The notes under the pieces: model-generated | What the model was told of the DNA's origin: nothing | What the model saw: only the letters and a program-made list of their open reading frames with translations | Databases searched by the model: none | Program-made: the position numbers and the translations under genes | Assembly: GCA_024636575.1 (NCBI GenBank) | Contig: JAGXGU010000153.1 | Coordinates: 1-18,519, forward strand | Direction of reading: 5' to 3' | Source: Altererythrobacter sp. | Lineage (GTDB): Bacteria > Pseudomonadota > Alphaproteobacteria > Sphingomonadales > Sphingomonadaceae | DNA: 18,519 bases | Part shown: in pieces, positions 1 to 7,124 of the stretch | How the letters are laid out: each line of letters begins with the position of its first letter | Numbering within the stretch: the stretch's first letter is position 1

Positions 1-631
1 CGGGATTGTCCATATAGGCAAAGCATCCGTCGATCACTTCGCCAAGATTATGCGGCGGGATGTTGGTCGCCATGCCCACCGCGATGCCGCCCGCGCCATT
101 GACCAGCAAATTGGGGAAACGGGCAGGAAGCACGGTCGGCTCCATCCGGGAACCGTCGTAATTCTCGACGAAATCGACAGTGTCCTTGTCGAGATCGTCC
201 AGCAGGCTGTTCGCCACCTTGGCCAGGCGCGCTTCCGTGTAGCGCATCGATGCCGGCATATCCGGGTCCATTGATCCGAAATTGCCCTGGCCATCGACCA
301 GCGGCACCCGCATCGACCAATGCTGGGTCATCCGCACCAGCGCCATGTAGATCGCGCTGTCGCCGTGTGGGTGATAATTGCCCATGACATCGCCGACGAT
401 CTTCGCGCTCTTGCGATACGGTCGCCCGGCCACGAAGCCGCCTTCGTCACTGGCGAACAGGATGCGGCGGTGCACCGGCTTCAGCCCGTCACGCACATCC
501 GGCAATGCGCGGCTGACGATCACGCTCATCGCGTAATCGAGGTAGCTGGTCTTCATTTCATCGACGATGTCGATCCTGGCATATTCGCCCGAAGGAACCG
601 GCGGGGTGAGGGTTTCAATATCGTCGCTCAA
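1..631 (-). CDS. gyrA: DNA gyrase subunit A, N-terminal part (runs off the left edge)
   Basis: GyrA is the DNA-cleaving subunit of gyrase, which introduces negative supercoils using ATP together with GyrB. About 210 N-terminal residues are present. Visible motifs are [17 protein letters not shown] near the start, [11 protein letters not shown], the HPHGDS stretch (His87-Ser92) and the MRYTEARL active-site segment, in which Tyr131 matches the catalytic Tyr122 of E. coli. [12 protein letters not shown] and [20 protein letters not shown] favour GyrA over ParC. The start is a TTG at 629-631, giving a 22-residue lead before MKTSYLDY; no in-frame ATG lies just upstream, so the rare start is the best choice but not proven. 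Odd point: the residue matching E. coli Asp87 is Met96, while the Ser83 equivalent (Ser92) is kept. The rest of the gene lies outside the window. Confidence 0.93.
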   Translation of the reverse strand, partial: MSDDIETLTPPVPSGEYARIDIVDEMKTSYLDYAMSVIVSRALPDVRDGLKPVHRRILFASDEGGFVAGRPYRKSAKIVGDVMGNYHPHGDSAIYMALVRMTQHWSMRVPLVDGQGNFGSMDPDMPASMRYTEARLAKVANSLLDDLDKDTVDFVENYDGSRMEPTVLPARFPNLLVNGAGGIAVGMATNIPPHNLGEVIDGCFAYMDNP

Positions 632-969
632 GGGGACTCTTTTCGTTATGGGCCCGCCCCGTCAAAATGCAGTTGCGGTGCACGGACGCGGGGCTATCGG
701 GCGGTGTAGTGTTGTCATTTGCAAGATAGGCCATCGCGAACGTAACTGCCACCAAAACCCCGCCCCGAGGCGCCAAATTGAGCGGGTTTTCCACATTTGT
801 CTGGTATGCAGCGGCTTCACGCTATGGCAGAATGCCCCGGGCCGTGTTCAATGGCCATTCAGGCCGCTGGCTGCAAAAACCTTGCAACAGCGGCGGGGCG
901 GAACCAGAAAGGTTCCAATTCGTCTTCAGGTCAGACAGACCATCTATTTTATTCCCGGGAGATTCCTCG
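632..969. promoter_or_regulatory. Divergent intergenic region between gyrA and the exported-protein gene
   Basis: This 338-base stretch separates two divergently transcribed genes, so it must hold a promoter for each. I could not place a convincing -35/-10 pair on either strand. The rightward reading frame stays open from a TTG at 778 into the downstream gene, but the signal peptide and ribosome binding site put the real start at 970. The one clear structural element is a short inverted repeat at 900-916, listed separately. No RNA gene was recognised. Confidence 0.5.
900..916. repeat. Short inverted repeat GGAACC-N5-GGTTCC
   Basis: Two perfect 6-base arms, GGAACC at 900-905 and GGTTCC at 911-916, flank AGAAA. 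The element lies 53 bases upstream of the ATG at 970. It could be a protein-binding palindrome or a small hairpin in the leader mRNA. No T-run follows, so it is not a terminator. Its function is unknown. Confidence 0.45.
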
Positions 970-2307
970 ATGTTTTCATTCACTCGCAACCCAGCCGCGC
1001 GTGCCAAGCGTACCGGTTCTCAGCTTGCGTTGGCAATTGCTCTCGCGACCGGTGCCACACTGGGCATAACCGCGCTGGAAGCTCCGGCCTTTGCTGCCAA
1101 AAAGGACAAAAAGTCCAAGGAAGCCGAAAAGCCTAAGGCGGATTATTCGAAGGGCTTTGTTGCCGCATATTCGCCGATCAATGATCTATTCCAGGTCGAG
1201 CCAAAGGATAACGCTGCGATTACCGCAGGGATTCCCACTGTCCTGGCAGCTATCGAAACGCCCGATGACCGGTTCGCCGCAGGCAACCTTATCTATTCAT
1301 TCGGACGTTCCACCAGTGACCAGTCCTTGCAGCGCAAGGGTATCGACATGATGATCGAAAGCGGAAAGGTTCCAGCCGAATCGGTGGACGACTATTATTT
1401 CCTTGCCGGGCAGCTTGCCTATCAGGACAAGGATTGGGAAGCAGCGCGCACGCGCTTGCTGGCTGCGATAGACGCTGGTTATGACAGCAATGGACCACAG
1501 GCGATCATCGCGGAAACCTATTTCAGCCAGGACAAATTTGCCGAAGGGCTCGAATATCTAGCGGCCGAAGTAAACAAGCGCGTCGCCGCCGGTCAACCAG
1601 TCGACCAGCAATGGCTGCGGCGGGGAATTGCGGTATCATACAAGAATGATTTTGGGGAGACGGCGGGTGCTTTTGCCCGGATGAACGCCAAGATGTTCCC
1701 TGATCGTGACAGTTGGGGGGATGCAATTGCGATCGAGCGCAATTTTAACAATTTTGATGCTCAGGAAACGCTTGATGCGCTGCGGTTGGCCCAACGCACC
1801 GGCAGTCTGCGGACGGAACGCGACTATGTCGACTATATCGAAGTTGCCGATGCACGTCGTCTGCCAGGCGAAGTAACCAGCGCGGTTGCGGAAGGCCTGG
1901 CAGCTGGCCTGCTCAACACCAAAGACCTGTTCATTGCGGAAAGCAGCAGCACGGCCAAGGCTCGGCTGAGCGCCGACCAGGCAGAATTGCCCGCGTTGGA
2001 ACGCGATGCACGCAAGCCCAGTTCCACTGCCGTAACCGCGACCGCCGCTGGTGATGCCTTCCTTAGCTACGGAAAAGCCGCCCAGGCCGAAGAAATGTAC
2101 ACGATTGCATTGGGCAAGCCCGGAGCTGACATGCCCCGTCTGATGACCCGTCTGGGGATCGCGCAGGTTGATCAGGGCAAGATTGAAGAAGCCAAGGCAA
2201 GCTTTGCCAAGGTAACCGGAAATCGGGCCCCGATTGCCAAATTGTGGACTGTTTACGCTGAACAGAAGGCGGCAGCTGCACCGGTGGAAACTGCGGCTGC
2301 AATGTAA
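970..2307 (+). CDS. Exported hypothetical protein, probable TPR-like helical repeats
   Basis: A 445-residue protein with a Sec-type signal peptide: Arg/Lys at residues 6-14, an alanine-rich hydrophobic core at about 18-36, and APAFA ending at 42 as a likely cleavage site. A Lys/Glu-rich linker (about 44-58) follows. The rest is a helical, Ala-rich sequence with repeated patterns that resemble tetratricopeptide or Sel1-like repeats; one example near the C-terminus reads RLGIAQVDQGKIEEAKASFAKV. I see no catalytic motif. It is probably periplasmic or loosely envelope-associated, perhaps a scaffold. ATG 970 is chosen because it places the signal peptide at the N-terminus and has GGGAGA just upstream. 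The gene stands alone: gyrA diverges from it and a terminator follows. The exact family was not recognised. Confidence 0.78.
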   Translation: MFSFTRNPAARAKRTGSQLALAIALATGATLGITALEAPAFAAKKDKKSKEAEKPKADYSKGFVAAYSPINDLFQVEPKDNAAITAGIPTVLAAIETPDDRFAAGNLIYSFGRSTSDQSLQRKGIDMMIESGKVPAESVDDYYFLAGQLAYQDKDWEAARTRLLAAIDAGYDSNGPQAIIAETYFSQDKFAEGLEYLAAEVNKRVAAGQPVDQQWLRRGIAVSYKNDFGETAGAFARMNAKMFPDRDSWGDAIAIERNFNNFDAQETLDALRLAQRTGSLRTERDYVDYIEVADARRLPGEVTSAVAEGLAAGLLNTKDLFIAESSSTAKARLSADQAELPALERDARKPSSTAVTATAAGDAFLSYGKAAQAEEMYTIALGKPGADMPRLMTRLGIAQVDQGKIEEAKASFAKVTGNRAPIAKLWTVYAEQKAAAAPVETAAAM

Positions 2308-2330
2308 ATCAATGTGATTTGATAAACGGA

Positions 2331-2360
2331 GGGCGCGGGCTTCGGTCCGCGCCCTTTTTT
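2331..2360 (+). terminator. Rho-independent terminator of the exported-protein gene
   Basis: GGGCGCGG (2331-2338) pairs perfectly with CCGCGCCC (2347-2354) around an 8-base loop containing TTCG. TTTTTT follows at 2355-2360. It starts 24 bases after the stop codon at 2307. On the other strand the stem is followed by TCCGTTTATC rather than a T-run, so it should work mainly rightward. Confidence 0.93.
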
Positions 2361-2379
2361 GTGCGTTGAACCCGCTGGA

Positions 2380-3108
2380 TCAACGCAGGCGTTTCACGAA
2401 AATCTGGCCGTTGTCGCGCCGTTCCAGCTTGAAATTATCGAGCGCCTTGAACATGTCCGACAGCCGTTTGTAACCGTAATTGCGCACATCGAAACTTGAA
2501 CGGTTGCCGGCAATATTGCCAATTTCGCCGATAGCGGCAAAACCTTCGTCGTCACGCTTGGCCGCGCGCCATGCCATGCCCAGCAATTCGACCAGTTCAG
2601 CGTCCACCGTGCCTGCACCCTTGGCCGGGCGTTCTGCGGTGGCGCCGGCCTTGTCAGCTGCGTTACCGGCTATCAGCTTTTCGATTTCGATGAAGCGGGT
2701 GCAGACGGAACGGAATGATTCCGGAGTTTTTGTTCCGCCAAAGCCGTAGACAATAATTCCGTCCTGCCGCAGCCGGGTTACCAGCGGGGTGAAATCACTG
2801 TCGGATGTCATGATCCCGAAACCATCTACCTTGCCCTGGTACAGCAGATCGATCGCGTCGATCGTCATCGCCATGTCGGTTGCGTTCTTGCCCTTCGATA
2901 CGTCGAATTGCTGGTGCGGGCGGATGCCGAATTTGTTGGTGATCGTGTCCCAATTCACGAGCGCCTGTTTCGCGAAATTGCCATAGGCGCGGCGAATGTT
3001 GACCTGGCCCAGTTCGGCCATGACGGTCAGCACGGGATCGATGCCCTTGGGATCGATATTATCAGCGTCGATCAGCAGGGCGATGTTTTGAAGAGTTTCA
3101 TGAGACAT
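2380..3108 (-). CDS. NYN (PIN-like) domain protein with C-terminal OST-HTH/LOTUS domain
   Basis: A 242-residue protein of the LabA/DUF88 group. The NYN domain fills roughly residues 8-150 and shows the expected acidic positions: LLIDADNI (Asp14, Asp16), KGKNATD (Asp78) and TSDSDF (Asp103, Asp105). NYN domains share the PIN-type nuclease fold and often act on RNA, so a metal-dependent RNase is plausible but not shown. After a linker, residues about 165-242 look like an OST-HTH/LOTUS domain (GYKRLSDMFKALDNF, then a basic QIFVKRLR end), a module thought to bind RNA. ATG 3108 is preferred; an in-frame TTG at 3150 would add 14 unconvincing residues. It begins 48 bases after the carbonic anhydrase stop on the same strand, so it may be the last gene of the sbt operon. 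Its partner RNA is unknown. Confidence 0.85.
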   Translation of the reverse strand: MSHETLQNIALLIDADNIDPKGIDPVLTVMAELGQVNIRRAYGNFAKQALVNWDTITNKFGIRPHQQFDVSKGKNATDMAMTIDAIDLLYQGKVDGFGIMTSDSDFTPLVTRLRQDGIIVYGFGGTKTPESFRSVCTRFIEIEKLIAGNAADKAGATAERPAKGAGTVDAELVELLGMAWRAAKRDDEGFAAIGEIGNIAGNRSSFDVRNYGYKRLSDMFKALDNFKLERRDNGQIFVKRLR

Positions 3109-3156
3109 GCCGCATGGGATACAGCCGGTTTCGTGGCGTGCAAGCCGCAAGCTGGA

Positions 3157-3798
3157 TTAGTCCGCCGGTTCGAATAGCCCGGTTTCCTCGTTCAGAATAT
3201 GCAGAACGCCTTCGGATATGGCGAAAAACGTGCCGTGCAGTTTAAGCGCCCCGGTGCGTTCCAGTTGCCTGACGCAGGGGAAGCTGCGCAAATTATCAAG
3301 ACTGACACGTACTGCGGCGTGTTCCATCGCGCGTTCGGCCTCGCGCGATTCGGTACCGTATTTTTCGGCGACCATGCCCCGCACTCCGTCAAGCAACCCG
3401 ATCCAGTTGGCAATAAAGCCACCTTCGCCGGGGGGCGCACCCAGCAATTCCTGCGTCAATGCGGCCTTGGTCCCGCCGCACATTCCGTGGCCCATGACCA
3501 CGATCTGGCGCACTTTCAGAACCTGTACCGCAAATTCCAGGGCCGCCGAGACACCGTGTAGACCCGGCGTGGTCTCGAACGGAGGGACCAGCGCGGCGAC
3601 ATTGCGGACCACGAAGATCTGCCCGGGATCGACGTCGAAAATCTGCGCCGGATCGACCCGGCTGTCCGAACAGGCAATCACCAGCAATTTGGGTGACTGC
3701 CCCTGTTCGACCAAATGATCGAACCGCTCGCGCTGTTTTGGATAGCCTTCGGCGCGGAACCGGCGGTACCCCTCGAGAAGATGGGCAAATTCAGGCAT
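3157..3798 (-). CDS. Beta-class carbonic anhydrase
   Basis: A 213-residue zinc enzyme interconverting CO2 and bicarbonate, presumably cytoplasmic because no signal peptide is seen. The zinc ligands and catalytic dyad are in place: CSDSR (Cys43, Asp45, Arg47) and GHGMCGG (His104, Cys107). Other family features are the EGYRRFR start, RNVAALVPP, and a C-terminal helix ending in GVLHILNEETG. Length fits the bacterial beta class. Its ATG overlaps the stop of the upstream sbtB-like gene in TAATG, so translation is probably coupled. Behind a bicarbonate transporter, the likely job is to set the balance between imported HCO3- and CO2 for carboxylases; the direction of benefit is inference. Confidence 0.95.
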   Translation of the reverse strand: MPEFAHLLEGYRRFRAEGYPKQRERFDHLVEQGQSPKLLVIACSDSRVDPAQIFDVDPGQIFVVRNVAALVPPFETTPGLHGVSAALEFAVQVLKVRQIVVMGHGMCGGTKAALTQELLGAPPGEGGFIANWIGLLDGVRGMVAEKYGTESREAERAMEHAAVRVSLDNLRSFPCVRQLERTGALKLHGTFFAISEGVLHILNEETGLFEPAD

Positions 3799-4106
3799 TA
3801 GAACCGTTCACCGCGAATAACTTCGACATCCCACATGGTCAGCAGCAAGCTGTGGCTGGACAGGATCGGCGCAAGGCTCTCCGCCAGCACCGCTGCCTTA
3901 TCCTGGGAGGCGATGGTCAGGATCAGGGACTTGTCGGTCCCCAATACGCGTTCCTCGCGCCATGCGCCCTCTCGCCCGCTGCCTGATTGGACCGGCAAGA
4001 CAGTCCAGCCGGTTATACTGGCGCGGTCGATTGCATCTGTCACGCGTCGGACCAGCGGGGTATCTGCAAGTATCTCGATACGTTTGCGGATCACGGTTTC
4101 GATCAT
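3798..4106 (-). CDS. sbtB: SbtB-like PII-family regulatory protein
   Basis: A 102-residue PII-like protein. In cyanobacteria SbtB forms trimers that bind adenine nucleotides, including cAMP and AMP, and plug SbtA. The assignment rests on size, on the PII-like pattern (an N-terminal strand-helix, a flexible glycine-rich T-loop at about 40-52 with SGSGREG, then the strand SLILTIAS and a helix), and on its place directly behind sbtA. The C-terminus ends in VEVIRGERF and has no CGPxGC, so the redox R-loop of many cyanobacterial SbtB proteins is absent. The start ATG overlaps the sbtA stop in ATGA, and its TAA overlaps the next ATG. Longer in-frame extensions upstream are just sbtA read in another frame. 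Confidence 0.82.
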   Translation of the reverse strand: MIETVIRKRIEILADTPLVRRVTDAIDRASITGWTVLPVQSGSGREGAWREERVLGTDKSLILTIASQDKAAVLAESLAPILSSHSLLLTMWDVEVIRGERF

Positions 4107-5092
4107 GGGACGATGCCTCCCGGGCCTGCAAGCGCCACAGCGACCGAAGTGATCAGGCCGATATTGACGAGGATGTTGAACGGGAATGTGATGCTGAGCG
4201 ACATGGTAAGGTACAATCCTGGGTCCGCTTCCGGCAAAGCCATCCGCATTGCCGCGGGTACCGCAATATAGCTGGCGCTGGCACATAATACGCCGAACCC
4301 AGCCGCTGACCCGACGTCCAATCCAATTGCCGTACCGGCCAGCACGCCTATCATTCCGTTGACCAAGGGCAGGCCAATCGCAATTGCGCTCAGCCGCCAG
4401 GTAAGCGATTTGGTCATCATGATGCGCCGTGCAGCAATCAGGCCCATATCCAGCAGGAACAAGCACAACACGCCCTTGAATCCGGCGGCAAAGAAGGGAC
4501 TTACTTCGGAAAATCCGGATGGCCCGGCAATCAGGCCGATCACGAAGCTGCCCAGCAGCAGCACGACCGAAGCGTTGAGGAATACTTCTCTCAACATTTC
4601 GCTCCGCTCGTTCCCGCTGTCTGACTTTAGCCCCTTGGCCAGCATCAGGCCCGACAGGATCGCCGGGGTTTCCATCGCGGCCAGCACTGCCACCATATAC
4701 CCGGCGGGCGGTATGCCCGACAGGCCGAGAATTTCTGTCGCAGTTACATAGGTGACCACGCTGACCGAACCATAATGCGCCGCAACGGCGCCGGCATTGA
4801 TCCGGTCTAGGCGGCCAAAACCCTTCAACACTGCATAGGCGGTAAACGGCAGCAGGAAACTCGCTGCAAAACCGGCCAGCAAAACAATCGCAATGGTGGA
4901 GCTGAAACCCGATTCGGCGACAGCGACGCCGCCTTTCATGCCGATAGCGGCCATCAGATACAGCGACATGCCCTTGGCCAGCGCTTCCGGAATCGCCAGA
5001 TCTGACCTTACGAAAGCCGCCAGGAGCCCCAAAACGAAAAACAACACGACTGGCGATGTGAAGGTGTGAAGTATGGCGGCGTCCATAGCCAT
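4103..5092 (-). CDS. sbtA: Sodium-dependent bicarbonate transporter SbtA
   Basis: A 329-residue inner-membrane protein with about ten hydrophobic segments. In cyanobacteria SbtA imports HCO3- with Na+ at high affinity. Family-typical stretches are IGMKGG (residues 50-55), [10 protein letters not shown] (about 105-114, in the substrate/Na+ binding region), [11 protein letters not shown], the charged cytoplasmic loop [14 protein letters not shown] that splits the two repeat halves, [14 protein letters not shown] in the second half, and SITFPFN near the end. Length is in the family range. ATG 5092 is chosen because GAGG lies 8 bases upstream; ATG 5086 is a close alternative. It heads a leftward operon with the PII-like protein and a carbonic anhydrase, and lipA diverges from it. 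Expression could respond to low CO2, but no operator was recognised. Confidence 0.92.
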   Translation of the reverse strand: MAMDAAILHTFTSPVVLFFVLGLLAAFVRSDLAIPEALAKGMSLYLMAAIGMKGGVAVAESGFSSTIAIVLLAGFAASFLLPFTAYAVLKGFGRLDRINAGAVAAHYGSVSVVTYVTATEILGLSGIPPAGYMVAVLAAMETPAILSGLMLAKGLKSDSGNERSEMLREVFLNASVVLLLGSFVIGLIAGPSGFSEVSPFFAAGFKGVLCLFLLDMGLIAARRIMMTKSLTWRLSAIAIGLPLVNGMIGVLAGTAIGLDVGSAAGFGVLCASASYIAVPAAMRMALPEADPGLYLTMSLSITFPFNILVNIGLITSVAVALAGPGGIVP

Positions 5093-5243
5093 GCTGCTAG
5101 CCTCGATCAAACCGTTCTGCAATCTGGTTCCGAGAGGTGCCCTCACAATCATTCGCCAGATGAAAATGCAACCTGGGCGCGCAGCACGCGCAATTTCCCC
5201 GTATGGCTTGCGGCTTGGCAGGCTGCGGCCTAAATGGGCCCGT
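5093..5243. promoter_or_regulatory. Divergent promoter region between sbtA and lipA
   Basis: These 151 bases lie between two divergent starts and must carry both promoters. A small inverted repeat, GCGCG-CAGCA-CGCGC, lies near 5178-5192. I could not assign -35 or -10 boxes with confidence. A CO2- or bicarbonate-responsive LysR-type operator would be expected here if sbtA is regulated as in other bacteria, but none is obvious by eye. Confidence 0.45.
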
Positions 5244-6200
5244 ATGAACCAATTCTCCATCGCCCCCAATGATGCCGCCGCTTCTGCTGAGGAGCGCCCG
5301 GCGCGTGCCCGCAAGCCGGACTGGATCCGGGTCAAGGCACCGGTCAGCAAGGGATATCACGAAACCCGCAAGCTGATGCGTGACCTCAACCTCAACACCG
5401 TGTGTGAGGAGGCGGCGTGCCCCAATATCGGCGAATGCTGGACCAAGAAACACGCGACCGTGATGATCCTGGGCGATGTCTGCACGCGTGCCTGTGCATT
5501 CTGTAATGTAAAAACCGGCATGCCCCGGATTGTCGATCCGCTGGAACCAGAACATACCGCAGCTGCTGCGGCCAAGCTGGGGCTGGAACACATCGTCATC
5601 ACCTCCGTCGACCGCGATGATTTGCCTGATGGCGGCGCCGGACAATTCGTCAAGGTGATCCAGGCCCTGCGGCGCGAAACCCCGAATACCACCATCGAAA
5701 TTCTTACGCCCGATTTCCGCGGCAAGATGCGCCCCGCTGTCGAGGCGATTTGTGAAGCCGGACCAGACGTTTACAACCACAACCTCGAAACCGTGCCGCG
5801 CCTGTATCCTACTATCCGCCCCGGCGCGCGCTATTACGCATCGCTCCGCCTGCTGGAAGAAGTGAAGAGCCACGATCCGATGATCTTCACAAAATCGGGG
5901 ATCATGCTGGGGCTGGGCGAACAGCGGCTGGAGGTTCACCAGGTGATGGACGATATGCGCACCGCCGACATCGATTTCATGACCATGGGCCAATACCTCC
6001 AGCCAACACCGAAACATGCCAAGGTTGAGGATTTCGTCACACCCAAGGCATTTGACGCTTTTGGCGCCATTGCGCGCGCCAAAGGTTTCCTGCAGGTTGC
6101 GTCCACTCCGCTGACCCGGTCAAGCTATCACGCAGGCGATGATTTCGCCCAGATGCGGGCCGCCCGTGAAGCGAAGCTGGCTAAAAAACTGACTGCCTGA
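5244..6200 (+). CDS. lipA: Lipoyl synthase
   Basis: A 318-residue radical-SAM enzyme that inserts two sulfurs into the octanoyl chain on lipoyl domains of pyruvate and 2-oxoglutarate dehydrogenases and the glycine cleavage H protein. Both iron-sulfur sites are visible: the auxiliary-cluster cysteines Cys54, Cys59, Cys65 ([12 protein letters not shown]), and the radical-SAM motif CTRACAFC (Cys80, Cys84, Cys87). The C-terminal RSSYHAGD supplies the serine ligand of the auxiliary cluster. Length is normal. ATG 5244 gives the usual short variable N-terminus before PDWIRVKAP; a longer frame reaching back to 5073 runs into sbtA and is not credible. The stop overlaps the next gene's ATG in TGATG, so the two form an operon. 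Confidence 0.97.
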   Translation: MNQFSIAPNDAAASAEERPARARKPDWIRVKAPVSKGYHETRKLMRDLNLNTVCEEAACPNIGECWTKKHATVMILGDVCTRACAFCNVKTGMPRIVDPLEPEHTAAAAAKLGLEHIVITSVDRDDLPDGGAGQFVKVIQALRRETPNTTIEILTPDFRGKMRPAVEAICEAGPDVYNHNLETVPRLYPTIRPGARYYASLRLLEEVKSHDPMIFTKSGIMLGLGEQRLEVHQVMDDMRTADIDFMTMGQYLQPTPKHAKVEDFVTPKAFDAFGAIARAKGFLQVASTPLTRSSYHAGDDFAQMRAAREAKLAKKLTA

Positions 6201-6661
6201 TGCCGGGGATCCGCGAAACCCGGGTGCTGCCGTATAGCTGTGAACAGATGTTCGATCTGGTCGCGGATGTGGCGCGTTACAAGGAATTCCTGCCGTGGGT
6301 GGTCGCCACCCGGGTGCGTTCCGATTCCGAAACTGAGATGACCGCCGATATGGTGGTCGGTTTCAAGAATTTGCGCGAGAGTTTCACCTCCAAGGTCAGC
6401 AAGCAGCGGCCCGAAATGATCGATGTCCAATATATCGATGGCCCGCTGAAGGATCTCGACAATCGCTGGTATTTCGAAGCCTTGCCGGGGGGCGGGTGCA
6501 AGGTCGATTTTTCGGTCGACTTCACATTCAAGAACCGCGTGTTCGAAGCCTTGGCAGGCCAATATTTCGACCGTGCATTCCGCAAGATGGTCACCGCATT
6601 CGAAGACCGTGCGATGCAGCTTTACGGCAGCAGCAATTCCAGCGCGCACAGCGTCGCCTGA
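6200..6661 (+). CDS. COQ10/RatA-type START-domain protein (coenzyme Q-binding)
   Basis: A 153-residue single-domain protein of the polyketide cyclase/START superfamily. It opens with RETRVLPYSCEQMFDLVADVARYKEFLPW, whose core (LPYSCEQMFDLVADV) is typical of COQ10 and of bacterial RatA. Yeast and human COQ10 bind ubiquinone and support respiration. The E. coli relative RatA was described as blocking 70S ribosome association, but in alphaproteobacteria next to lipA the quinone-related role is the better guess. There is no signal peptide or membrane segment. It overlaps lipA by one base and overlaps the 3' end of the opposing cinA-type gene by 40 bases. Confidence 0.9.
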   Translation: MPGIRETRVLPYSCEQMFDLVADVARYKEFLPWVVATRVRSDSETEMTADMVVGFKNLRESFTSKVSKQRPEMIDVQYIDGPLKDLDNRWYFEALPGGGCKVDFSVDFTFKNRVFEALAGQYFDRAFRKMVTAFEDRAMQLYGSSNSSAHSVA

Positions 6662-7122
6662 AGGCGCACTTCCGCGCGGCTTCCCCCGTCAAAGTATTTG
6701 AGCTCGCCTTCGGGCTCCCCGGTACTGTTGCGGATGGCCCGGGCGAAAACGACCGTTCCGACGGGCTTCTTTTCGGTTCCCCCGTCTGGCCCGGCCACTC
6801 CGCTGATCGCAACCGCAATATCGGCGTTGCTGTTTTTCAGCGCGCCATTGGCCATTGCCCAGACGCAGGCAATGGAAACCGCGCCGAATGTTTCGATGAT
6901 ATCGCTCGAAACCCCCAGCATCTCAATTTTGGATTCGTTGGAATAGGTCACGAAACCGCGGTCCAACACTGCCGACGAACCGGGTATTTCAGTTAATGCC
7001 GCGGCTACCAGACCCCCTGTACAGCTCTCAGCCAGCGCAATGGTCCGTCCGGCAGCGGCATTCTCTTCCACCACGCGGCGGGCAAGCGCATCGATTTCTT
7101 GGGGCAGCAAGGCTTGCATCAT
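6622..7122 (-). CDS. CinA-family nicotinamide-nucleotide amidohydrolase (PncC-type)
   Basis: A 166-residue protein matching the stand-alone C-terminal domain of CinA. PncC-type members deamidate nicotinamide mononucleotide to nicotinate mononucleotide for NAD recycling. The signature AESCTGG is present with probable nucleophile Ser33, followed by VTYSNESK, AISGVAGPDGGTEKKPVGTV and a C-terminal helix. The N-terminal molybdopterin-binding domain of full CinA is absent, which is common in proteobacteria. Two adjacent ATG codons (7122 and 7119) could serve as start. It begins 2 bases after the stop of the upstream secreted-protein gene, so they are co-transcribed. Its last 40 bases overlap the opposing START-domain gene. 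Confidence 0.93.
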   Translation of the reverse strand: MMQALLPQEIDALARRVVEENAAAGRTIALAESCTGGLVAAALTEIPGSSAVLDRGFVTYSNESKIEMLGVSSDIIETFGAVSIACVWAMANGALKNSNADIAVAISGVAGPDGGTEKKPVGTVVFARAIRNSTGEPEGELKYFDGGSRAEVRLQATLCALELLLP

Positions 7123-7124
7123 GA

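Noticed and set aside
778..969. Extending the exported-protein gene upstream to TTG 778
   Set aside because: The extension would bury the signal peptide 64 residues inside the protein, and ATG 970 has a good ribosome binding site.
567..1136. A 189-codon plus-strand frame across the gyrA 5' end and the exported-protein gene
   Set aside because: It overlaps two better-supported genes in other frames and its sequence is low-complexity without a domain.
5097..6017. A 306-codon open frame on the minus strand across lipA
   Set aside because: It is antisense to an unmistakable lipoyl synthase, its translation is His/Arg-rich with no domain, and such frames are common in GC-rich codon-biased genes.
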